Source: Iris pallida
Lineage: Eukaryota; Streptophyta; Magnoliopsida; Asparagales; Iridaceae
DNA length: 64,000 nt
Assembly: GCA_029216955.1 (NCBI GenBank)
Contig: JANAVB010015600.1
Span: 34,275,792 to 34,339,791 of the forward strand
Direction of reading: 5' to 3'
Of this stretch, positions 24,617 through 35,774 are shown piece by piece (position 1 is the first letter of the stretch; every line of letters begins with the position of its first letter). The notes below the pieces were generated by a model that did not search any database, was not told the DNA's origin, and worked only from the letters and a program-made list of their open reading frames with translations. The translations under genes were made by a program, and so were the position numbers.

Positions 24617-24652
<36 letters not shown>
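24605..24652. repeat. (TA)n at the LINE 5' end
   Basis: Two TA/AT runs separated by TTTTA, directly upstream of the GC-rich start of ORF1 on the minus strand. The equivalent in the second copy is about 56371-56419. Probably part of the LINE 5' end rather than host DNA. Confidence 0.75.
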
Positions 24653-24656
<4 letters not shown>

Positions 24657-26837
24657 AGAACAAAAGAAATAACAAAAAGAAAAAGAAAAAAACAAATGAA
24701 TTAAAACACAAGCAATCCCGAGCCCAACAGGGGGAGCCAACCCGACCCCTGTACACGCACAGCACAGTATACATAAGCAGAGAGAAGGAAAACCCTCGCC
24801 AAACCCTAGCTGAATCCCTCGACCCCCGACCTCCTTACGTGCACGCGCCCCTAGGGCTCCGCCGCGCGAGCACGCAGCCGCAGAACGGTGGCCGGCCGGC
24901 CAACATCACCGGCCATATGCACGCATGAAGAGGAACGCAACAGCAGCAGTTTGGCCGTGTCATCGCCTACTTCAAGGTGAGTTTTTGTCCTCCTTACTCC
25001 ATGAAAGTTTGATCTGTAAGTTCCTATAGATAGCCTATATGACCCTTTAGTAAGCCTAGTAAGTAGATTCGAGCATAGTTGAACAACTAGTCCCGAGATT
25101 CGATCAAAAGATCGACAAAAACTGCCCTAAAACAAAGTACAACACAGACTCAAACCCCCGACTTAGCGGGACGATTCATGTGAGGAAGTTTAGAATTTTC
25201 CAACACTATTTAATGACAGTCCTAGACAGTATATACGGCTACATAACCCTTTATACGAAAGTCGATTTCGACGACTGTACGTAGAGGAATCGGATTCCCA
25301 ATTTGACGAAAAACCTGTTTTCAAAACATTTAAAATTTATAAAAAACCTCCGAGACGACGTGCGTCCCGCCAAACCGAGCGACGTGGTCACGAACCGAAA
25401 GCATCAAAAGGTGCATAATTGCTTCGTGGATGTGTGGACTTTGACGGAATTCAAACTGGTTGCGTGTGCGCGACGAATTTGATGCGTATCCGTCGAAATT
25501 CACCGTATCGGCCTCTGTGCAAATTTTCCAATTACTTTGTACACGTTCGTCAGATCGAGACAAAACTTGCGCCAACAGGACCGTATCATTTTTTATGCCA
25601 AGTTTGGTCCGATTCTGAGACAGTTGACCGGATTGCCGTTTTGCGGGCCCCACGATCCGACTCAACGGACAATTTTGTACACAGTCCCGCCGGAATCCAA
25701 CTTTGGATATAAGGTTGGGTTCGTATCAGAAAATCGGACCTGTAGACATATAGTTTGACGACTTTAGAGACCATTGACTCTGGCACGCTTTTAGATATAA
25801 ATACCGTTTTGACCCAAAATTATCGTTTTGCCCCTGTATTCAGAATTGGACTTAAGGACAGGAAATTCTAGCTAATTTAACTATTCTGAAAATGTTGGTA
25901 ATGTTTATTTCAGCATTCGGAGACTTCTGCATGTGTTGACTATTGTGGCTCACTGAGTGGTATAGTATTATCGGTTTCACCAGCACAAGACCTCAGGCGA
26001 GTACATCTCTGATAGTTTTCGTATTTGATTATCTCTATACTTCCTATATTTAATATTGTTTTACATTGATATCACGTTGATTCTTGACACGCTTGTCACA
26101 CGAGATAGTATTTATGGATTCTTGCATGTTGTTCGTGACCAATATATTTTCGTGTTCGTGACCTGTTTGAATCCATGGGTACTAGCTGGGCGGAGAAGTA
26201 CATTAGTAGACATGTAAACATACCCAAAAATATCCCAAAAGTCTATTCTTGCCTAATAGCAGTCGCACAACTCACGTGCGGGGTGCCGGATTTATCCCTT
26301 AGTCGTTTACATGTCGAAAGTGTATTTCAAATTACTTGTTAGATATAGTCTTGCTATATTACAGTTTCTTATCATTGCTTGTCTTATGTACCATGTCTTT
26401 CTGCTTTTACTCGCATGATTCCTACCATGATTTCCTATTTATCCCTTATCATGTATCTCAGTATTATTACAGATTTATGGATTTCGTCATTTATTGATTC
26501 TGTTGTGAGAATGTACTCATTCTATTCCGGACTGGAAACCAATATTTTTCAGGTTTAGCCATGATCACTCTTAGCACTGGGAAGGCATGGGTATGCTGAT
26601 GCCAACCTAGATAGTGAATTAGCTGTCTTTTCTATTTTGTGAGACATTATATTTTCTAGCAAATATGAAGTTGTAAAACCTTATAATTTGTAAAATTGAT
26701 TTAGTAATGTTAATGAGCAATAAATGTATCTTTGTGATTTTGAGCATCTTGGCCGTGACAATGTTCTACCGCCGACTCTGCGGCGTAGGATGGCTTGGAC
26801 ACGTCTCGTATCCGAAAAGCGGATACGGTTCGTGACA
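24653..26837 (+). repeat. Ty3/Gypsy LTR fragment (copy 1), upstream part missing
   Basis: The right end GGATACGGTTCGTGACA at 26837, the block GTTCTACCGCCGACTCTGCGG (26763 on), the AGGCGAGTACAT site (25995-26006) and the TTTTTCAG site ending 26552 all match the LARD LTR in order, though the DNA between has diverged, so this is an LTR of a related family. A leader-like stretch with AAACCCTAGC lies at 24800. The region upstream of the leader is absent; the simplest reading is that the LINE inserted into this LTR and its left part is beyond the LINE. TTATG (26838-26842) would be its right target duplication. No internal region or PBS follows, so a solo LTR is possible. Confidence 0.65.
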
Positions 26838-26942
26838 TTATGTACGTATACGTAGATTCCATATATTGGAGTTGTCTGCGTATATATACAGCTGTCATGT
26901 GTGTATTCCTAGTCCTACGTATATTGGGACTGGGGCGTTACA
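26838..26942 (-). repeat. Short remnant of another Ty3 LTR start
   Basis: Read on the minus strand it starts TGTAACGCCCCAGTCCC at 26942 and resembles the start of the TR-GAG LTR (TGTAATGCCC followed by ACGTA-rich DNA). It stops where the plus-strand LTR ends at 26837, suggesting one LTR inserted into the other. Confidence 0.5.
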
Positions 26943-27011
26943 GAAACTTTTATGGCATCTAGAATATATGTTTCTATGGTGTTTTAATATACTAATAGTG
27001 AGTTTCAATTG

Positions 27012-27556
27012 GAGTTGACGTACTGTCAATAAATATTTTGCCACAATTTCTTTAGGACTGTCAACAAAGTTGCTAGTCCTAACCTCTTACAGGACTGTCA
27101 ATTTGTTTGACAGTCCTACATTTTTGATTTGTTGACAGTCCTAATGGATTGCGATTCATTTGAATATACTGACATATAGTATATTTTAGAACTGTCAACA
27201 AACTTTACAGTACTAACCTCTTATAGGACTATCACTCTTTTGACAGTCCTATATTATGTTAGGACTGTAAACTTTTATTACTGTCAACTTTGTTAACAGT
27301 CCTAAATGATTGTGGGTCAGAATATATACTTACAGAGAGTATACTTTAGGACTGTCAACAAAGTTGACAATCCTAACATAATGTAGTACCGCCACTCTGT
27401 TGATAGTCCTACATTATGTTAGGACTGTGAACTTTGTTGACGGTCCTAAAAGATTGGGGGTCAGAGTATACTGACAGAGAGTATACTTTAGGACTTTCAA
27501 CAAAGCTGACAGTCTTACATTATCTTAGGAATTTCAAATTTGTTGACAGTCATAAC
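27012..27556. repeat. Tandem hairpin array built from AGGACTGTCAA / TTGACAGTCCT
   Basis: Four higher-order units of about 105-160 bp (starts near 27012, 27147, 27308 and 27452). Each has a spacer like GATTGNGGGTCAGARTATA and several copies of AGGACTGTCAACAAAG alternating with its reverse complement GTTGACAGTCCTA. At least fifteen half-sites can pair with neighbours. The density and alternating orientation recall subterminal transposase-binding repeats of CACTA elements, but I see no CACTA-type terminus nearby. The second copy is at 58778-59322. Confidence 0.85.
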
Positions 27557-28144
27557 ATAAAGTTTGGGCTGCCTTCAAATAAAAAAATTGGGTGACAAAC
27601 TTGTAAATAAATAAAAAAAATTGGGCTGCCATCAAGTAAAATATGAAGTGCCTTTGGAATTTTCGGTTTTTTAATGGGAGAGAGAACAAAAGATCAATAA
27701 AAGTTTTTTTAATAGAATCAGAAATATCTAGGATTGTTTAGTATTAATATCATAACTTGTCTCAACATTTAGCATAAACTATAACCGCGGCTTAAATACA
27801 ATGAAAGTATTCTTTCTAAGTTTTACTTTGTCTAATCGTGTAAAATAAGAATATTATATACAGTACTAATGTGCACGTGTATTGTACATGCAATTTTTTT
27901 TAAATTAAATATAATTTTTATTATAAAAAATGTTATTCATAGGAATTGAACTCAAGCAACCAGAAAAATATCTTTCACTTTAACCACTTGAATTAGAATT
28001 ATTAGCTATAAGTAAATCATATTAGATAGTTAAATACTTATTTATTTTTTCATAGTTAGTAGAGTATTTAGGTAGTTATTTAGTTATAATTTTTCTTAAT
28101 TTATTAATATATTTAAATGGTTGATGACATACTTGATGACATAC
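27557..28144. other. AT-rich DNA with a tRNA-like A-box/B-box pair on the minus strand
   Basis: No gene. On the minus strand, about 28004-27938, there is TTCAAGTGGTTAAAG (A-box-like) and, some 35 bases on, GAGTTCAATTCC (B-box-like), the layout of a tRNA-derived SINE or decayed tRNA. A diverged relative lies at about 31640-31560. No cloverleaf could be completed, so I do not call a tRNA. Confidence 0.4.
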
Positions 28145-28159
28145 ATATAGCCTGGATGG

Positions 28160-28161
<2 letters not shown>

Positions 28162-28203
<42 letters not shown>

Positions 28204-30068
28204 GGCTTCGGTCTCCTCCGACGGGAGCCCCGCTCCTCGCCGTCCCCCCACCTCCTTGTGGGCGGTTGGATTGTGCTCCTCGGCCCGGCCACGTCTTCCT
28301 CCGGCTTCCCCGGTTGGCTGGCATCCGCCTGCCCCCCCATCTCCTCCCCCTGTGGGGGGTTCTCCCCTTCCACGCCGACGTCCCCCAGCCGAACGGCCCC
28401 ACCCACCCACCTCGGAGACGTCGTCGTCGGCCCGACGCCACCGCGCTCGGAGCAGGCCGCCTCTCTTTGCCTTCCAGGCCCCTTCCCTCCTCGACCCCTG
28501 CCAGGGCCGACCTCTGCTACGCGCGCCGAGCCCCCCTCTGGCCCGGCGCCCCACTCTCCCGTCGCTCTCCCCGCGGCGTCTCCCCCCCCCCCCCCCCGCG
28601 GTGCCTCCTCCCTCCGCGGCCGCACCCGCTTTCCTTTTCCTGCCTTGGCCTCCGGCTTCTTCCTCAACCCACCCGGCCCTCGCCGCCGTCCCCGGCGGCC
28701 CAGGAGAGCACCCATTCCCCCTCTTCCCCGCCTCCATCTTGGGCACCCCAGGGACTCCTTCCCCTCCTCCAGCGACGGTCCACCCCCCGGCGATCTCGTC
28801 GCCGGTGCTCCTATCCACCCCCGCGAGTGGTCAACCCTCCGGTGGTCTCGCTCCCCCCCCCCCCCGTCGGCAACACTCGCTCCCTCGTGGGCTCCCGTGG
28901 CTGCGCTGCAGCCCCCAGCGCGCATCGTCGGCGTCGGTCCTCCTCCCCCAGCGGCGCCGTCACAACCCCCCTTCCCTCCGTTGGCCTCCGTGGAGACGCC
29001 GCCGTCTGGCCTGCGCCGCTCCCTTCGCCGCCCCCGTCCCATCCCCCTCCCTTTCATTCATTTCTCCCGGTAGGCACCCTCGTCCCCTCCCGGCGGCCCC
29101 AGCCTCGGTCCCCGGCGGGATGGCATCCCTCGCCGGTGCCCCAGCTTCTCTTCTGGCCCCTCTCGCCGGCCCGACGGTCTCCTCCCCCCTTTTTTTCCCC
29201 GCCGGAGCCCCCGCTCCTCTCTCGTCTCGCCGACGTGCCCGCCCTCCCCTGCGGCTGCCTCCGGCGACTCTCTCCAGCGTCCCCTCCATGCTGGCCCCCG
29301 CCGGACAGGGCGCCCCTTCGGGCTGATCGCATCTTGGGCTGCGTGCCCTCTATCCTCGGGCAACGCACCCGCCCAGTCCCCTCGGTCAGAGCGCCGCTCC
29401 GGTCCGCGGGCCTGCTTTGGGCAGACCCCTCGCGCCTCGTGCAACCCACCCCACGCGCCTCGGATCTCTCTCCCAACCCTCTCTCCGGCCTCCCTCTCTG
29501 GGCCAGCGTCCCCGCCGACTCCTCGGCCCCGCCTGCGCCGGTGCTCCGTTCCCCTCCGTCAGTGCCTGCCCTCTCCGCGTATCCCCCTGTGTCGCCTGGC
29601 CCGGACTCTCCGTTTAGCCGCTCCGGGGGGCCCGAGACTTCCCTCCTTGGGCCGCACGTCCCCTCCACGTGCCCCTATTGGGCGGCGCGCCTACTTTCCC
29701 CCATTGCACCGTCTCGGGCGGTGTTCCCCCCCCCCCCCCCGTGCGGATTTCAATTTTGAATTCACTTTCAAAATTTGAATTTCCAAAAAAAAAATCTAGG
29801 GCAGTGTGCCCACACGCCCCCCCCCCCCCCCCCCCGGGCCGAGCGCCCACACCCACCTAGCGCTTTCGTTTTAGGTTTCTGGAAAATTTTCGAATGTCGG
29901 TCCCCGATATTTCCCAGCCACACTATGATCCCAATTTCGAAATTTCGAAATTTCCTTTTATGTATTTTCTACTTTGCTTCAAGTTTTTTTTTTTGTGTTT
30001 TGGACCCCGGTACCTGTACTGCTCGTTATAAGCCACTTTTCTCATTCAATAAAATGCTGTTAAAAAAA
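28162..30068 (+). mobile_element. Polyadenylated non-LTR retroposon, GC-rich, non-autonomous
   Basis: Flanked by a perfect 17-bp repeat ATATAGCCTGGATGGCT (28145-28161 and 30069-30085; 15-17 bp is the duplication, the rest ambiguous with the A tail). It begins with (TA)n, continues with 1.5 kb of very C-rich DNA, then an AT-rich 3' part ending CATTCAATAAAATGCTGTT plus A8, a polyadenylation signal and tail as in plant LINEs. No endonuclease, RT, DUF4283 or CCHC motif is present. ORFs of 350-519 codons occur in overlapping frames but are Pro/Ser/Arg low complexity, as expected from lack of stop codons in C-rich DNA. It is probably an internally deleted LINE relative, mobilised in trans; its (TA)n start and GC-rich first kb parallel the LINE at 18-24.6 kb. 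Confidence 0.8.
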
Positions 30069-30085
30069 ATATAGCCTGGATGGCT

Positions 30086-31816
30086 CATTTCTGAGCCGTT
30101 TTGAAGCCCCATTGTTTTTTTAGATGTCCGACGATGCGCACAGGACTTTATGCACGCTGCATTACATGTCTTTCAGGTGTACTTCCCCCAAATCCAACCA
30201 TTATCAAATAAGAGGAATAATACGCTCTCGTGGCTCGATTTACTGATCTTCTTTCACCCAGTCAGGGTTTTAAACCTCTCCTCGGTGATCACAATAGCCA
30301 CTTTTGGTCCAAGCCCCATTATATAGTGGAAGATATATTGTATAATATATTATCTATACTAGTATATAATATAAATATAATGAATATTACTAATTTTTTG
30401 TGTAAGACTTTGTTGTCTAAAATCATTATTAAAGATAAAAAAATGTTTATTTCGTTCCGCTAACTAATTTTTTTAATACTAATCTAAAATATTCATAACC
30501 TCTATTTCTTTCTTTGTTTGTGTCCATGTTCTTATTTTACTGAAAATTGTGCATCTATTTTATTACACACGCAATGCATGTGTCCCAGCCACGATTAGTC
30601 ATATAATAACTTTTTTGGTTTATCTATGTTTAGCTAATATGGTCTCACGTGAAACATGTTGTATAAGTCTTTAAATTAATAATTGACTTATAGACACGAA
30701 TTAAAAGAAATACAAAATTATTTTCCAACCAAAATATTATATTTGCTATTAGTGCAACGAGAGACGGAATTAGGACTCACGTTGGACACGGACCGAGCAA
30801 TAATAATAGTCATGCCATTATAAAATTTGTTTTTCAGCGAACTCAAGTAGAGAACAACACGTCCAGCAAAAGTTGAAAAATAAATATGAGAGTATGTAAA
30901 CCATTACTAAGAGATAAAACAACTAGCATGTTTTCTTCTAAAATTTTTATATATAGTAAATGACTTTCTCATTTACTACACAAGATTTGGTAGAAAAAGG
31001 ATAAACAACGCAAAAGCAATACTCAAAAACATAAATAACTAGATAATAATAAAATTAATTAAATAACTTAACAGAGCTAATTACCTAAATGTGTCAAGTG
31101 TCCAAACTTTACTATTGCAGTTGCAAATGCCTGATTGAAATCCTAAGGTAATGTATGCGGTTTACCGAGACACAAAGTCGATGAGAATTTAAAATTTTGG
31201 AAAAGAGTGTAGATTAAAGAATATTTGATGACCTAATTGGATGAAGTAAATGAGGTCTCTCACGGGACTTTATGTACGTTGTAGTATATATATATTTTTG
31301 GTCCCATTATTCCTAATTTTACCATTTTTATAAATGGAAGGAATAATACGCTCTCGTGACTTGATCCACTGATCTTCCGTCACACAAATACAAGAGTCAC
31401 TCAAGTTTGGTCCATTGCCCCAAAATCATCTCTACTATTATAAGGGAGTTTCAAAACGGCTCAAGATTGAGCCGTCTAAGCCTTATGTATATCATAAACC
31501 ATTTAATTTTAAAAAAAATTATGTAAAAAAAATTGTTGGAAAAAAAATTAAATTTGTTATATATGCAAAACATGGAAATTGATCTCAACCAAATAAGAAG
31601 AATACCTTCTACCTTAATCACACGAGTTAGAAGATATATTTGACTATAATTGGATAATATTTCTATTATACGTTATTATACGTACGATTATTAAGTATAA
31701 GTACTTTGAATTATTATTTTTATCAATTTTAATGGGGAGGAGGTCCGGTCCTTTTGGCCTTAAGATGGCTCCCTCCCTGAATACAACAAAGACATATATG
31801 ACGATAATATTTTATA
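30086..31816. other. AT-rich intergenic DNA with diverged internal repeats
   Basis: No gene found. Two direct repeats of about 170 bp (30140-30320 and 31265-31425) share GGAATAATACGCTCTCGTG, ACTGATCTTC and TTTGGTCCA. TGAGCCGTTTTGAA at 30092-30106 recurs inverted at 31450-31465. This looks like the debris of one or two old small elements. The ORF at 30230-30463 overlaps these repeats and is not supported. Confidence 0.6.
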
Positions 31817-31825
31817 TTAAAAATA

Positions 31826-32345
31826 GGCTAAATTATAATTTGATACCCTCAAGTATTCTACTTTTTTAACTTGATATCCTCAACTTTGATAGCGTCAACT
31901 TGATACCCTAAAGATTAAAATGACCATATTACCCTCGTCTCTTCCTCTCTCCTGGTGGCTGCACCCTCGCGGCCCCCTTTACAGCATTGTGCCCCCTCCG
32001 GAGGCTGCACCCCCCGTGCCTCCCTCCGATGGCTACACCCTGTGCGCCTCCCTCATAGCGTTGTGTCCCACCCCTCAGCATCGTGCCTCCAACCCCGCCC
32101 CTCCATCTCTTTCTGCCCGCGGTGGTGGAGGCAGCAACCCGCGTGTGATAGAGAAAGAGGAAGGGGGCTTGGGGTGCGACATGGGAGTGGTGCAGACGCC
32201 GGGGAGGTTCAACCGGTTGGGGGGAAAAGAGGATAGGGAATGATAATTTATTATTTTTTAATTTTAGGGTATCACGTTGACGCCTATCAAAATTAAGGTA
32301 TCAAGTTGAACATATGTAATAGTTGAGGCAAGTTGCAATTTAGCC
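31826..32345. mobile_element. Mutator-like MITE with ~95-bp terminal inverted repeats
   Basis: Left end GGCTAAATTATAATTTGATA and right end (reverse complement) GGCTAAATTGCAACTTG; homology of the two ends extends roughly 95 bp (TCAACTTGATACCCTAAA in both). Flanking 9-mers TTAAAAATA and TACAAAATA agree at 7 of 9 positions, the duplication length of Mutator-like elements. The centre (31930-32230) is GC-rich and may be captured host DNA; its ORFs show no recognisable domain. The second copy starts at 63600. Confidence 0.8.
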
Positions 32346-32920
32346 TACAAAATAAATAAATTTGTTCTCTTTACACATCCCATGTTGTAATTTTTATTTG
32401 AGATCTCTTTTTATTTATCTACTGTATGCCTTTAACACGGGTAAAGTGCAACAAAACCCTCTTTAGATTTGCATTTTTTGCATTGAAGACCCCTTGTTCT
32501 AAAGAACCCTCACATTTTAAATTTTTGTTCAGTTTGCACCCCTGCCGTTAACAGACATTAAAATATGTCTAAAAAGATGATTTTGCCCCTCTTTCCACTC
32601 TCTCCCTCCCCCCTCTCTCTTCTCCTGTGGTGGGGGCGGGTCGAGCAGGTGGCCGTAGAGGGGGGTCGGGTGGCTGCGGGGAAGGAGGCTGAACGCGGGG
32701 AGGAGGGGAGGAGTGAGGAGGAAGAGGGTGGACATGGACGGATGGGAGGAGGAGGATGGAGGCGGGGGGATGAGGAGGCTGGACGCGAAAAGGGGGGAAG
32801 GAGTAGGTTGGACGCGGGGAGGAGGAGGAGGTTGGACGCGGGGAAGAGGATGAGGGGGGCGAGAAGGAGGAGGCTGGACGCGGGGATGAGGAGGCTGGCT
32901 GCATGGAGGAGGAGGGTGTT

Positions 32921-35655
32921 TGTAACGTCCCAGAACCAGAATACTAGAGAGCGGAGGCATATATAGCCAGCTACATAAAATGAAATGGAATCCACCTCAC
33001 TATACCATCATGGCTGTCTAGATATATGAGGGTTTAACTACAATCCATCAATCACCTATGGTCAATAACAAGCCTAAATGTCTCAATCTCAAGCAAGCAA
33101 GTAAAGTTACAAGATGTAAGATCACCAAATATACAATAGTAAGGCATCACAAACATTACATATTCAGTTGATCATGAAGCTAGTCGTTACAAAATGTGAG
33201 GACTAGCAAGAGTTTAGTCATACATGATCAACCCTAGGATCTGTCAATCATGTTACTGCCCGTAGGCAGACAGTAATAAGATAGGCAATACGAGCTAACA
33301 GGTGCTCGCCGGCTAAACGCCTCAAAAGAATATTTTTACAATATAGTGGAAGAGCCAAAATAAACCCACTTGTTGCCAGGATTCCTTCTAGTGGTCATCA
33401 TCTGGCTGAAAAGTCGGTAGGTCCTGTGGAGCTGCTCCGAAATCTGGCCATACAAAATCAGCTGGGTCAGATCCCAGAAAGAGCAAGTGCCACAAAGGAG
33501 GCTTCACTTAAGAATTAAAACCAACAATTAGCACAAGAGTATAAATAAATAGTAAGAACTGGAAATATGGGAAAAATCAGGATGATATACGACGAGATAA
33601 CCATAGAACTATTCAGATAACCAGGTTACAACCCGTAAACCAAACAAGGATCGGGGTTGTAACCCTTCATCTGAACGGAACATGGGTTCCCACTATTTAT
33701 CGATGAGGTAAATACAAGCAATCCGGTCATGTAACACTTTTGCACAAGGTCAGGACAAGACTGGACTGATTAGACTCCATCCAACATGCACGGCCAAGCA
33801 ATAAGTACGGTTTGATACTTTAACTAACTAGGGTTATCACAGGCCTAGTTACTAACATGATGCAGTGAGATGTTCCTCCAGCCACAAGTCCTGCAACTAA
33901 TCCAGGTTATCCAGATGACTTGGATTCATTTAAGCAATGTCTCGTTATTTTCCATATATATATCAGTGAATCTAGACTTGTGCCCTACTCGTCGGTAGGC
34001 TGCAAGTCCAACAATGGTGGCTGGGATAAGATCGCTTGTAACTGGAGAAATATCTCATGACTACTGAATTATTCTAGTTATTAGCCTTAGTCGAATTCAG
34101 TAGGTACCCCTGACCGTGGTACTCAGGGATCTCTGTCCTAGACATGATGCAAACATTACCGGTTCAATTGTACAAACACAATCATCCACGGTGTCCAGGC
34201 CATTCAATCTTGTCATGACATGCTAGCCGTCATAACAGCCTTCGGGACATGTATATCATGTCATGTTTACTGTCAGGAGTGGACCACGGGCCACTGTCAC
34301 GTCATGTCATTTGTCAAAAGTGCACCACAACGGATCACCATCGTGTCCGGGTACATATTAAAATTTAATGTGGCACAAGCATACATGTAGTAATTTAATA
34401 TTAGCATGGGAAAGGGCTGTGGAGAACTCATGCGACTCAGAAAAAATTTGCCACATGAAATTGCCATGTGGCCAGCCAATAAATGTTGTCACTATACAAT
34501 ATCCGGCCAACACACATTTGCTGCATGCGGCCAAGAATGATAAATAGGCCATGTGGCAAAGAGTGGACAAGGTGGGGGCCATAAGGCAAGTGCTTAATAT
34601 ATAAGTCATGCGGCTAGAAATTACATATTGCATGCGGCCAAGAATGATACATAGGCCATACGGCCAAAATTATTATATTGTTAATGGCCATGCGGCCAGC
34701 TGCAAATAAATGTGCATGCGGCCAACATATGGATTGCCATGCAAGCAAATGCTAAATGCATGCAGCAATTGCCATGCAACAAATGCTAATAAGCATGCAA
34801 GCAACTGCCACGTAACAAATGCTAATAAAGGATGCAAGCAAAGGCTTGCATTTTCATGCAAGCAACTACCACGTAACAAATGCTAATAAATCATGCAAGC
34901 AATGGCTGCTAATGTATGCAAATAAATTAAAAGGCCATGCGGCCAATGAATTACAAATGCATGCGACCAGCAATTAATAAATGGCCATGCGCTACAATTG
35001 ATTAATGGCCATGCAATAATTAATGCTCATGCGGCTCAGCAACTCAATGTTGCATGCAGCCAAAAGTGCAATTAATGGCTCCCACAGAGAACATGTCCAT
35101 AGAAAATACCACGGCCTCCATGCTCCACCAAACAACAATAGGAACCCAAATCCAAACTCTCGTAGGTCAATATTTGAGTAAAATGGAATTCTCTACATCA
35201 TGGAACCATCAAATAACAAAAATATGCATGTTTGATAGATCAAAACTCATAAAAATCGAAAATAACACAAAGCTAGATTTACAAGAAATTAACCACGAAA
35301 ATGAAAAATGCTAAGTACTAAAGTGGGTTAGAAACACATGAGGAAGACTGTGGGACAGTAAAAATGGAATTCCTCCATGAAGTAAGATGCACTTGCCTAC
35401 ACCTTCCTCTCTCAGGTTGGTGGAGAAGTAATGGTAGGGAAGAAGAATAGTTAATGAGGAGAGAGAAATGTTTGGTGGGATTTAAATGGTGATGGTGGTG
35501 GTAGGTAGGGGTTCATGCTAACCCAAACCCAATCAAACAAAATCAAGCCAATCCAAGCCACTAAACCAGGATCAAGACAAGCATGACAAGTCTAAGTACA
35601 GGCCGAGATTCCTTACACGTATACAAAATACGTAGTACGAGCCACGGGCATTACA
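32921..35655 (-). repeat. 3' LTR of the TR-GAG element
   Basis: 2.7-kb LTR bounded by TGTAACGTCC (left) and GGGCATTACA (right). It contains a GCATGCAAGCAA/GGCCATGCGGCC minisatellite region (34440-35050) that is about 80 bp longer at its left end than in the partner LTR, and a splice-donor-like AGGCAAGTGC on the minus strand near 35395. Confidence 0.88.
34440..35050. repeat. CATGCGGCC / GCATGCAAGCAA minisatellite in the left LTR
   Basis: Irregular tandem copies of GCATGCAAGCAA, CCACGTAACAAATGCTAATA and GGCCATGCGGCCA. The equivalent array in the right LTR is 38800-39380, with different copy number. Confidence 0.8.
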
Positions 35656-35700
35656 ACTCTATCCACCTTAAAAGAATTCCGTCTTCGGAATTTAATCAAG
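35656..35700 (-). promoter_or_regulatory. Polypurine tract region of the TR-GAG element
   Basis: On the minus strand CCGAAGACGGAATTC then TTTTAAGGTGGATAGAGT abuts the 3' LTR, matching the LARD tract (TAAGGTGGGTAGAGT) in position and sequence. Confidence 0.8.
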
Positions 35701-35774
35701 AGGCTAGAGAGAGACAAGGACAAGTTATATTAATCACATGCAAGCTATAACTAAGCAATCAATTAAGCAATCAT

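Larger units (their letters stand above)
18189..24652 (-). mobile_element. L1-type plant LINE, 3' end cut off by the Ty3 insertion
   Basis: Non-LTR retrotransposon with ORF1 (DUF4283 plus CCHC) followed by ORF2 (endonuclease, RT, zf-RVT). Its 3' end is truncated where the Ty3 LTR begins at 18188; the missing tail and poly(A) should lie to the left of the Ty3 element, outside the window. The 5' boundary is inferred to be the (TA)n tract at 24605-24652, because the independent retroposon at 28162 also starts exactly with (TA)n. ORF1 and ORF2 meet in a TAATG overlap at 21820-21824. Both ORFs are broken. Confidence 0.85.

Noticed and set aside
27012..27556. Terminus of a CACTA transposon
   Set aside because: Repeat layout is suggestive but no CACTA/TAGTG terminal repeat, 3-bp duplication or transposase was found, so only the repeat array is called.
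28200..29759. Long proline/serine/arginine ORFs (up to 519 codons; up to 626 at 59966-61846)
   Set aside because: C-rich DNA lacks stop codons in most frames on both strands; frames change between the two copies through poly-C length differences, so no coding selection.
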